A stretch of 64,000 nucleotides of DNA from Ignavibacteria bacterium (GTDB lineage Bacteria > Bacteroidota > Ignavibacteria > Tepidaquicellales > Tepidaquicellaceae). The notes beneath the pieces are model-generated. The model did not search any database. It saw only the letters and a list, made by a program, of their open reading frames with translations, and was not told where the DNA came from. The stretch lies in assembly GCA_016716125.1 (NCBI GenBank), contig JADJWZ010000004.1:62001-126000 (forward strand). The letters are read 5' to 3'. Below are positions 55,515-62,907 of this stretch, in pieces (within the stretch, counting starts at the first letter, position 1; each line of letters begins with the position of its first letter). A program made the position numbers and the translations under genes.

Positions 55515-55715
55515 TATGTCAGTAATCTCAAAAACTTCCGCTGTATGCAGAAAATATTTTTTACTTTAAAAATCCTTGTTATTAAAAAACATACGTCTTA
55601 CATTTCTTCAGTCAAAATAAAAGGAATTAAATATGAGATATTTTCTGATACCCGCACATTTTTCTCATAATATTATTTTTTAATAAATTTAATTTAGTAA
55701 TCAAAAAAATAAATC

Positions 55716-56384
55716 ATGGCTACCGAAGTCGCAGTAATTACAGCAACAGGTGTACAGGTTTTTTATTCCACTTATGCCGCTGCAGGTACTCAGGAATTAA
55801 CTTTATATTTTGATGAGATACAAAACTTAAGCTCTAACGGCGGAGATGCTGTAATTGCTGATGAAGGAATTTTAAATCTGATTGGAAGAAGAATCTATTG
55901 TACGAATGGATTATCATTGGATCTGGCAACTGATGCAAATATTATTGTAGATGAAATTATCAGCGAAACCAAAGGAATAAACATTCACAATGACAGTTCC
56001 ACAAAAATAGTTATAGATTCCAATAAAATAGAAGGGAGTAACGGGAATGATGGTGTGAAAAGATCTGCAAGCGGTTCTAATTATGTTTTGAGGAATGCGA
56101 AGATTATCAATACTTATACTGGTAGTTCAGCTCCTCATTCGAGAGGAATATTTATTTCTGATAATAACCAAGCAAATGACCAAACTATAGAGATTGAAAA
56201 TCTTATAATTGTGACTGGAATCGGTAGTAATGATGCTAGTATTTATAGGGATGGAAATCAGAACATCGATATCAAGAATTTAACTTTATTTGTAAAAAAA
56301 GATATTTCGTCTAATATAACCCTAAAGATTGGTACTGGAATTACAGGGAATTTCAAATATATAGTTAGCACGGATATAAGCTGA
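55716..56384 (+). CDS. Predicted right-handed beta-helix protein without signal peptide
   Basis: 222 residues starting 'MATEVAVITATGVQVFYST'. The body consists of short strand-turn repeats rich in Asn, Ile and Asp ('IIVDEIISETKGINIHNDSS', 'TIEIENLIIVTGIGSNDASI', 'IDIKNLTLFVKKDI'), typical of parallel beta-helices. There is no signal peptide, lipobox or sorting domain, so it seems to stay in the cytoplasm or be exported by another route. Its stop lies 3 nt before the T9SS gene at 56388, so the two are probably co-transcribed. Similar folds occur in phage-tail and polysaccharide-active proteins; no function is claimed. Confidence 0.6.
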   Translation: MATEVAVITATGVQVFYSTYAAAGTQELTLYFDEIQNLSSNGGDAVIADEGILNLIGRRIYCTNGLSLDLATDANIIVDEIISETKGINIHNDSSTKIVIDSNKIEGSNGNDGVKRSASGSNYVLRNAKIINTYTGSSAPHSRGIFISDNNQANDQTIEIENLIIVTGIGSNDASIYRDGNQNIDIKNLTLFVKKDISSNITLKIGTGITGNFKYIVSTDIS

Positions 56385-56387
56385 CAT

Positions 56388-57977
56388 ATGATAAAGTATA
56401 TTTATTTATTCTTGTTTGTTTCTCAATTTTTCCTGTACTCAAGTTTAATGTTTTCTCAAGTTTCAATGGAATGGTATAGAAGATTCGATTCAGGTTCGGG
56501 AAATTCAATAGCTATTGACAAATCAGGTAGTATTTATATCGGAGGTACTGAAGGTTCAGGATCAAACACAAATTTCATCATAATAAAATTTGATCATTCA
56601 GGAGTGCAAAAATGGACTGCGAATTATAATGGACTGGGGAATGGTTCTGATGGATTAAGTGAACTTATCGTTGATGGTAATGGCAACATCTATGCAACCG
56701 GATCAAGTACAGGAATAAATACCGGCATTGATTATACAACATTAAAGTATAGTTCATTAGGTGATTTAGAATGGGTAAGAAGATATTCTAGTAACGGAAA
56801 TGCAAGAGATGCATCTTATTCTCTTTCGATTGACAATATTGGAAATGTATATGTAACGGGAGAATCAAAAAATAGTATTGGCGGGATTGACTGCCTTACT
56901 TTAAAATATGATTCAGCAGGAAATCAAATATGGAGTGCAAACTTTAATAGAGGAATAAATTCTTCTAATCAAGGATTTGATATCTCTGTTGATGATTCTT
57001 TAAATGTGTATGTAACAGGAAGAAGTGATGGAGATTTTATAACAATAAAATATAATAAATTAGGTTTACAACTATGGGCTGTATTTTATGATGGGCCAAT
57101 GAATGGTAATGATGTTGCATCCTCAATTGGCTTAGACAATTTTGGTAATGTTTATGTTTCTGGAAGCAGTATAGGTAACTTGTTCTATTATGATTATGCA
57201 ACAGTCAAATACTCACCAAATGGTAATGAGCAATGGGTCAGAAGATATAATGGTTCTTCCAATTTTCAAGACCAGCCAAGATCTATGATTGTAGATAGCA
57301 TTGGAAATGTTTTTGTTACAGGAAACAGTACAGAATCTGTTAATGGTTATGATTTCTCAACAATAAAATATTGTCCAGATGGTGAGATACTTTGGCAATC
57401 ATTTTATCATAATGGACTCAATGACATTGCATATTCAATTGAACTTGATTGTTTAGGAAATGTATATGTAAGTGGACAAAGTGATGGGGATGGAACTGGT
57501 GATGATTTTGCTACTGTTTGTTACGATTTTTTAGGTAATCAAAAATGGGTTAAACGGTATGACTATTCCGGTCAATTTGGCGACTTTGCTCAAGATCTTA
57601 AGATCGATAAAAATGGAAGTGTATTTGTTACAGGAACAAGTGACCGGGATATTCTCACAATAAAATACTCACAGTTAACCGGCGGAGAAACGATCTTTTC
57701 TGAAATACCGAAAGACTATTCTCTTTTGCAGAATTATCCAAACCCGTTCAACCCAAATACAATTATCAATTATCAATTATCAATTTTCAATTTTGTTTCT
57801 TTAAAAGTTTATGATATTCTTGGGAATCAGGTCGCGAGTTTGGTAAATGAAAACAAACCTGCAGGAAGATATGAAGTTGAGTTTGACGGAAGTGATTTTC
57901 CGAGCGGGATATATTTTTATTCACTGTCAATAAACGGAAATGTAATTGATACAAAACGTATGGTGCTTTTAAAATAA
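56388..57977 (+). CDS. T9SS-secreted SBBP-repeat beta-propeller protein
   Basis: 529 residues with a signal peptide ('IKYIYLFLFVSQFFLYSSLMFSQ' split at the cleavage site after SQ). The body has about nine SBBP-type repeats of the form 'SIAIDKSGSIYIGGTEGSG...IIKFDHSGVQKW' and 'SLSIDNIGNVYVTGES...LKYDSAGNQIW', giving a large beta-propeller. It ends in a T9SS sorting domain ('YSLLQNYPNPFNPNTII' to 'KRMVLLK'). Part of that domain ('IINYQLS') is encoded by tandem heptamers (57760-57794). It is probably co-transcribed with the beta-helix gene before it and the YCF48-type gene 7 nt after it. Function is unknown. Confidence 0.82.
   Translation: MIKYIYLFLFVSQFFLYSSLMFSQVSMEWYRRFDSGSGNSIAIDKSGSIYIGGTEGSGSNTNFIIIKFDHSGVQKWTANYNGLGNGSDGLSELIVDGNGNIYATGSSTGINTGIDYTTLKYSSLGDLEWVRRYSSNGNARDASYSLSIDNIGNVYVTGESKNSIGGIDCLTLKYDSAGNQIWSANFNRGINSSNQGFDISVDDSLNVYVTGRSDGDFITIKYNKLGLQLWAVFYDGPMNGNDVASSIGLDNFGNVYVSGSSIGNLFYYDYATVKYSPNGNEQWVRRYNGSSNFQDQPRSMIVDSIGNVFVTGNSTESVNGYDFSTIKYCPDGEILWQSFYHNGLNDIAYSIELDCLGNVYVSGQSDGDGTGDDFATVCYDFLGNQKWVKRYDYSGQFGDFAQDLKIDKNGSVFVTGTSDRDILTIKYSQLTGGETIFSEIPKDYSLLQNYPNPFNPNTIINYQLSIFNFVSLKVYDILGNQVASLVNENKPAGRYEVEFDGSDFPSGIYFYSLSINGNVIDTKRMVLLK
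57760..57794 (+). repeat. Heptamer tandem repeat inside a coding region (5 units)
   Basis: CAATTAT three times, then CAATTTT twice, in frame with the T9SS sorting domain of the 56388 gene. CAATTAT is the reverse complement of ATAATTG, the unit of the intergenic arrays at 14243 and 14350. Confidence 0.9.
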
Positions 57978-57984
57978 TTGTGTT

Positions 57985-59301
57985 ATGAAAATTAAATTTA
58001 TGAAAAATCAATCAACATTTATTTACAATTTGAAGAATATTTTATTTTCAATATTTATACTGCTTATTTCTGAAAATTGCTTATCACAAACAGGATGGAT
58101 TCAGCAATTCAGCGGAACGACGGCAAATCTGCATTCAATTAAGTTAGCAAATTCAAATACCGGATGGTGTGTAGGAAATAACGGTATAATTTTGAAGACA
58201 ACTAATGGAGGTATTAACTGGTTTTTACAACAGAGCGGAGTAAAAAATAATTTGTATTCACTAAGCTTACCATCGGTTAATAATGGATACGCTGTTGGAG
58301 ACAGCGGATTAATTCTTAAAACAACTAATGGAGGATATGATTGGCTCAATTTAAACACTTCAATTTCAAATTCTTTAAAATCAGTATTTTTGTTAATGAA
58401 AACATCGGCTTTACCGGAGGATATTTTGAGAGAATTCGTATTAAATTTATATAAAACCACTAACGGAGGGAATTCATGGAATTCAATCCAAATTGATGCA
58501 AGCTATATTAATTCAATCTATTTCTTAAATCCTGAACTAGGATGGGCAACAATTGGTGTAAGCAATGTCATTTCAGGGGCATCTGTCATAAAGACTTCTA
58601 ATGGAGGATTAAATTGGATATATCAATTTAGTAGCGGAGTTTCACCTCCTGCTAAGGATGTATTCTTTATAGATTCTTTATATGGCTGGCTATCATACAG
58701 AAGCATCGTCTCTATACCGACAATACTAAGGACAACTGATGGGGGAAATAACTGGATTACAGAATTCCCGGGAACCGGAGTTAGTATCAATTCTCTATAT
58801 TTTACAGATAGGAGAAACGGCTGGGGAGCAGGAGACAACAGCGTTATTCAGGCAACAACAAACGGCGGAATTAACTGGATAAATCAAACTTCATTTCAGC
58901 TCGGAAAAAATTATAACTCTGTTTATTTCACAGATTCTCTCACCGGCTGGGTAGTCTGTGACAGCGGAATAATCTTAAAAACCACTACCGGCGGAGTCCT
59001 TACTAATTTTTCAGATTTATCTTCCGAAATCCCTGATAAGTTTTCACTATCCCAAAACTATCCAAACCCATTCAACCCGAATACAATTATCAATTATCAA
59101 TTATCAATGTTCAATTTTGTTTCTTTAAAAGTTTATGATGTTCTGGGGAATGAAGTCGCTACATTAGTAAATGAGAAACAGAATGCAGGTGCATATTCAG
59201 TTGAATTTGACGGAAGCGGATTTTCGAGCGGGGTTTATTTATACCGGCTTGAAGTAAATGGAAATCACATTGACACTAAACGAATGATTCTCTTAAAGTA
59301 G
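57985..59301 (+). CDS. T9SS-secreted YCF48-type beta-propeller protein
   Basis: 438 residues, starting 7 nt after the SBBP gene. The signal ends 'LISENCLSQTGW'. YCF48-like blades follow: 'IKLANSNTGWCVGNNGIILKTTNGGINW' (in two motifs), 'YAVGDSGLILKTTNGGYDW', 'GASVIKTSNGGLNWIY'. Near residues 134-156 the sequence 'LLMKTSALPEDILREFV' does not fit. The neighbouring frame reads 'FFVNENIGFTGGYFERI', as expected of a blade, so two compensating indels (58387-58391 and about 58447-58452) are likely. It ends in a T9SS sorting domain ('FSLSQNYPNPFNPNTII' to 'KRMILLK'). It is related to the 12132 protein. Confidence 0.8.
   Translation: MKIKFMKNQSTFIYNLKNILFSIFILLISENCLSQTGWIQQFSGTTANLHSIKLANSNTGWCVGNNGIILKTTNGGINWFLQQSGVKNNLYSLSLPSVNNGYAVGDSGLILKTTNGGYDWLNLNTSISNSLKSVFLLMKTSALPEDILREFVLNLYKTTNGGNSWNSIQIDASYINSIYFLNPELGWATIGVSNVISGASVIKTSNGGLNWIYQFSSGVSPPAKDVFFIDSLYGWLSYRSIVSIPTILRTTDGGNNWITEFPGTGVSINSLYFTDRRNGWGAGDNSVIQATTNGGINWINQTSFQLGKNYNSVYFTDSLTGWVVCDSGIILKTTTGGVLTNFSDLSSEIPDKFSLSQNYPNPFNPNTIINYQLSMFNFVSLKVYDVLGNEVATLVNEKQNAGAYSVEFDGSGFSSGVYLYRLEVNGNHIDTKRMILLK
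59084..59118 (+). repeat. Heptamer tandem repeat inside a coding region (5 units)
   Basis: CAATTAT three times, CAATGTT, CAATTTT, at exactly the same place in the sorting domain as the array at 57760 in the gene upstream. The surrounding DNA of the two genes is almost identical here, implying duplication or gene conversion. Confidence 0.9.
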
Positions 59302-59312
59302 TTTCAAGTTAC

Positions 59313-59363
59313 GTGTTTGTATTTATACTGCTCATTTCTGAAAATTGCTTTTCACAATCCTGA
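59313..59363 (+). pseudogene. Remnant of a signal-peptide-coding 5' end
   Basis: The frame reads 'VFVFILLISENCFSQS' then stop. This matches the signal peptide of the 57985 gene ('SIFILLISENCLSQTG') in DNA as well as protein. It is probably the leftover of a further tandem paralogue that was deleted. Confidence 0.6.
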
Positions 59364-59394
59364 TTTTAAAATTGCTTTGTATAGCTCAGACTTT

Positions 59395-59431
59395 TTAAAA
59401 AGAACAGCAGTCACATTCAGACTGCTGTTCT
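59395..59431 (-). terminator. Terminator after ftsZ (convergent junction)
   Basis: AGAACAGCAGTC and GACTGCTGTTCT form a perfect 12-bp stem. On the minus strand a TTTTT run follows, so it ends the division-gene transcript. It may also block read-through from the plus strand. Confidence 0.8.
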
Positions 59432-59467
59432 AATATAAAGAATTTTTTAAATGTATTTTTAGACGAT

Positions 59468-60724
59468 TTAATCCGCTGACCTTCTTAAAAAAGCCGGCTT
59501 TTCAAAATCATCATTCTGATTTATTTCATTAAAATCCAGATCATCTTCAAAATCGGATACAAATTTCTTTTTCTTCTCGCTCAGATCATCTGTTAATTCC
59601 ACCTGTCTTCTGGTATATGCGGGCTCGTCAAACCTTCTTAGCTCTTCATGTGAAGGCATTGTTGAAATTCTACCTTTGTTGTTTGAATATCCGTCATAGT
59701 TTTCAGCCGGTGTCCTGACATTAAAAGCAATTTCACTTTGTTCAATCTGTGTTTTAACGTGAACAGCTTTTTTATTAAATCCTGTAGCTATGATAGTGAC
59801 CATAATTTCTTCCTGCATGTTCTCATCTTCTACCCAGCCCATTATGTATTTTGCATCTTCACCTGCAGCTTTTTGAATGATCTCATTTATAGTTTCAATT
59901 TCTCCGACTTTAAGTCCGTTCGCGCAGATATTTGTCAGCACACATTTGGAACCTGAGATCTTAATTTCATCAAGCAGCGGATTCAGCAATGCATCCTCTG
60001 CGGCTTTTTCAGCTCTGTCTTTTCCTGATGCAATTCCCGTCCCTATCATCGCGTCTCCCATATCTTTCATAATGGTTTTTACATCAGCAAAATCCACATT
60101 GATCTCCCCGGTTTCCGTAATGATCTTTGATATTCCGTTCACTGCATTGTATAACACTCTGTCTGCAAGTTCAAACGCCTGCTTATTTGTTGCTTCCTTA
60201 CTTACAAGCCCGAGTATGTTTTCATTTGGAATCACGATTAAACTGTCCACTTCATTTTTCAGTTTTTCAATTCCTCTCATAGCCAGTTCCAGTTTATGCT
60301 TACCTTCAAACCGAAACGGCTTTGTTACAATTGTAACTACAAGCGCGCCGAGACTTTTTGCAATTCTTGCAACTGCAGGCGCTCCGCCTGTTCCCGTACC
60401 GCCGCCCATTCCGGCAGTTACAAACACCATATCACTTCCCTTCAAAGCTGATTCAATTTCTTCCCTGCTCTCTTCGACTGCTTTATATCCGATCTCCTCT
60501 ACCATTCCCGCTCCGAGACCTTTTGTTAGACTTCTGCCAATCTGAATTTTTGTTTCAGCTTTGTTCTTTTCCAGTACCTGCGCATCTGTGTTTATAGCAA
60601 TGAACTCTACTCCTTCGATTCCTTTGTTGACCATTGAATTCAGTGCGTTTCCGCCGCCGCCGCCGACTCCGACGACCCGGATCTTTGCTCCGGATTTAGA
60701 ATCATCTACTATTCTTATTGACAT
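59468..60724 (-). CDS. ftsZ: Cell division protein FtsZ
   Basis: Tubulin-like GTPase that forms the division ring. 418 residues with 'GVGGGGGNALNSM' (19-31), the GTP-binding tubulin signature 'GMGGGTGTGGAPAVA' (105-119), the synergy-loop region 'DVKTIMKDMGDAMIGTG' and the usual ordered core to about residue 330. A flexible, charged linker ends in 'FEKPAFLRRSAD', the conserved C-terminal peptide that binds FtsA. It lies 129 nt after ftsA in the murC-ftsQ-ftsA-ftsZ order. Confidence 0.97.
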   Translation of the reverse strand: MSIRIVDDSKSGAKIRVVGVGGGGGNALNSMVNKGIEGVEFIAINTDAQVLEKNKAETKIQIGRSLTKGLGAGMVEEIGYKAVEESREEIESALKGSDMVFVTAGMGGGTGTGGAPAVARIAKSLGALVVTIVTKPFRFEGKHKLELAMRGIEKLKNEVDSLIVIPNENILGLVSKEATNKQAFELADRVLYNAVNGISKIITETGEINVDFADVKTIMKDMGDAMIGTGIASGKDRAEKAAEDALLNPLLDEIKISGSKCVLTNICANGLKVGEIETINEIIQKAAGEDAKYIMGWVEDENMQEEIMVTIIATGFNKKAVHVKTQIEQSEIAFNVRTPAENYDGYSNNKGRISTMPSHEELRRFDEPAYTRRQVELTDDLSEKKKKFVSDFEDDLDFNEINQNDDFEKPAFLRRSAD

Positions 60725-60853
60725 TTTAAATTTTCCTTTCTTATTTAATTAATAAGAGTTATTTATATTTATAAAATTTAATTTTCTGTGTTATGCCTTC
60801 TTAATATTTCCACTTTGGTTTTTTAAAATTAAATTGAGTAAATAATTTTCATA

Positions 60854-62134
60854 TTATAGTTCATCAAACCATGCTTTCACCTTTGTAAAAATGCCGTTCA
60901 TTGTCAGACTATTATTCCTTCTGTTTTTTAAAAGGTCATTAATTATAGTTTTGTCATTCATTTTCTTAAATCTGTAAAGGACAAGTCCCACGCCTGTCGC
61001 ATATATCGGACTTTCCACTTCTTTAATAAGTCCTCCGGTTAATCCGGTTGGTATTCCGAGATTTACTTCCATCCCGAGTATACTCTCTGCAAGTTCTTTC
61101 GTACCCTTTACAAGTGAACCGCCTCCCGTGATCACAACTCCCGCATGAAGTTCTTTCGATATCTGTGAATTCTGAATTTCAATTGCTGACAGTTCAAATA
61201 TATCCTGCATCCTCGCCTGTATTATTCTCGCCAGTATGCTTTTGCTTGTCTTCTTTGGTATTTCTCTTATAGACTGTACAATAATTTCTTCATCATTAAG
61301 TATTTCAGAAACAGTTGCATATCCGTATTCGCGTTTTATTCTTTCCGCTTCTTCATCAGTAATACCGAGCGCTTCCACTATATCATTCGTTACTAAGTTT
61401 CCCGCTATACCGATTCCCGCCGTATATTTTAAAACACCTTTTTTAAATACTGCAATGTCAGACGTGCCGCCGCCTATATCTATCATCGCTACACCAACTT
61501 TCTTTTCCGTCTCATCCAGTACGGAGTGAGAGGATGCGATCGGCTCCAGTACTATGTCGTCTATATCTATGCCGCAGCTCATCACGCATTTTGACAAATC
61601 ATCAATTGATGAAACAAGACCGGTTATAATATTTACTTTCGCTTCTAATCTCGTACCGAACATACCGATCGGCGTTTCAAAAATTCCGTCCTTTCCGTCT
61701 ATAATATATTCCTGCGGTATTACTTCAATGATAGTTGTATCGCTCGGCAGCTTAATTATTTTTGCCTGATCCAGTAACCTTACGACATCTTCTTCCTGTA
61801 TCACACGGTCAGAATTATTGATACCTATCGCAGCGCTTGACTGTATGCATCTTATGTAATGCCCGGCAATCCCTACTGATACTGAGTTTATTTCTATTCC
61901 TGAATTCAGTTCCGCTTCAGATATTGCTGCTTTTATAGATTCGGATGTTTTGTTCGGATTGACTACTATCCCTCTGTGAAGACCATATGAAGGCGCTTTT
62001 CCTACACCGAGTATGTCAACGTTATTATCATCTTTTACTCTTGCGACGATCACACATATTTTTGTCGTACCTACATCAAGACCAACTATAATATCTTTTT
62101 CATGTGATTTGCTTTTTTTTCTTCTGGATGTCAT
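60854..62134 (-). CDS. ftsA: Cell division protein FtsA
   Basis: Actin-like ATPase that tethers FtsZ to the membrane. 426 residues, with 'IVGLDVGTTKICVIVA' (phosphate 1), 'VSVGIAGHYIRC' in the 1C/SHS2 region, 'VAMIDIGGGTSDIAVF' (phosphate 2) and 'VVITGGGSLVKGTKELAE'. The C-terminal 'GIFTKVKAWFDEL' is an amphipathic membrane-targeting helix. Its start touches the ftsQ stop (1-nt overlap, TAATG), so the genes are translationally coupled. Confidence 0.96.
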   Translation of the reverse strand: MTSRRKKSKSHEKDIIVGLDVGTTKICVIVARVKDDNNVDILGVGKAPSYGLHRGIVVNPNKTSESIKAAISEAELNSGIEINSVSVGIAGHYIRCIQSSAAIGINNSDRVIQEEDVVRLLDQAKIIKLPSDTTIIEVIPQEYIIDGKDGIFETPIGMFGTRLEAKVNIITGLVSSIDDLSKCVMSCGIDIDDIVLEPIASSHSVLDETEKKVGVAMIDIGGGTSDIAVFKKGVLKYTAGIGIAGNLVTNDIVEALGITDEEAERIKREYGYATVSEILNDEEIIVQSIREIPKKTSKSILARIIQARMQDIFELSAIEIQNSQISKELHAGVVITGGGSLVKGTKELAESILGMEVNLGIPTGLTGGLIKEVESPIYATGVGLVLYRFKKMNDKTIINDLLKNRRNNSLTMNGIFTKVKAWFDEL

Positions 62135-62907
62135 TATTGGTTATTTGAATTTACAATTATCTGATTATCAAATCTCAGATCCACATAGTTTGTCTTTTCT
62201 TTAAAATGATCCGCAAGCGACTGGTTAATATAATTTTTAAATATCCTCAGCTTCTTCAATAAGACTTCCTGATATTCACTGTCAGCAATTTTTTTATCAT
62301 TATATCGTGGGAAATAGATCGGAGTCGAATCCTCCGACAAGTAAACAATTATCTTTTCCGGATCTGACATTCTGATCTCTGAAATATTATTATACAATAC
62401 TTTACTCTCTTTATATGAACTTAATATTATGAACAATGCTGTCCGCAGATCCTCAGTATTAAATATGTTACTGCTTTTTGGATTCACCTCTTTGCGGATT
62501 CCGCTAATTACCGGAAGATCATACAGCTTGGTAAAATTTCTAAACGGAAACACATCAAGTCCGTCATCCAGCAGATATATTTCATTCTCTCCGCTTACTA
62601 TTGCAACAGGTCTTTTTTCAACTATCTCAATTTTTAATTCAGACGGATGCACTATATTTACAAATACATTTTTAATTTCAGGATGCTTTGAAATTCTGCT
62701 TTGTATAACATCAATGCCTGCCTTCGTTGAACTTGAGGCAGTATCACTGATATGAGCGTATCTTAAAATCTCTTCTTTTGATATTGTATAATTGCCTGTG
62801 ACAGTAATTTTCTCAATCCTGTTTTCGCTTCTCCAATCCAGCGATAATACAGCTAATACTCCTAATGATAATACTGTCAATATTAAAAACGCTCTCTTTG
62901 CATTCAT
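62134..62907 (-). CDS. ftsQ: Cell division protein FtsQ (DivIB/POTRA family)
   Basis: 257 residues with a short cytoplasmic part, one membrane helix ('AFLILTVLSLGVLAVLSL') and a periplasmic POTRA domain beginning 'RIEKITVTGNYTISKEEIL' with 'HPEIKNVFVNIVHPSELKIEIVEKRPVAIV', split over two strands of the fold. This is the usual FtsQ layout. It links the Z ring to the septal wall machinery (FtsB/L). It overlaps murC by 4 nt and ftsA by 1 nt. Confidence 0.9.
   Translation of the reverse strand: MNAKRAFLILTVLSLGVLAVLSLDWRSENRIEKITVTGNYTISKEEILRYAHISDTASSSTKAGIDVIQSRISKHPEIKNVFVNIVHPSELKIEIVEKRPVAIVSGENEIYLLDDGLDVFPFRNFTKLYDLPVISGIRKEVNPKSSNIFNTEDLRTALFIILSSYKESKVLYNNISEIRMSDPEKIIVYLSEDSTPIYFPRYNDKKIADSEYQEVLLKKLRIFKNYINQSLADHFKEKTNYVDLRFDNQIIVNSNNQ

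Noticed and set aside
59877..60545. 222-codon plus-strand ORF opposite ftsZ
   Set aside because: Antisense shadow of ftsZ with Ser/Phe-rich composition and no domain.
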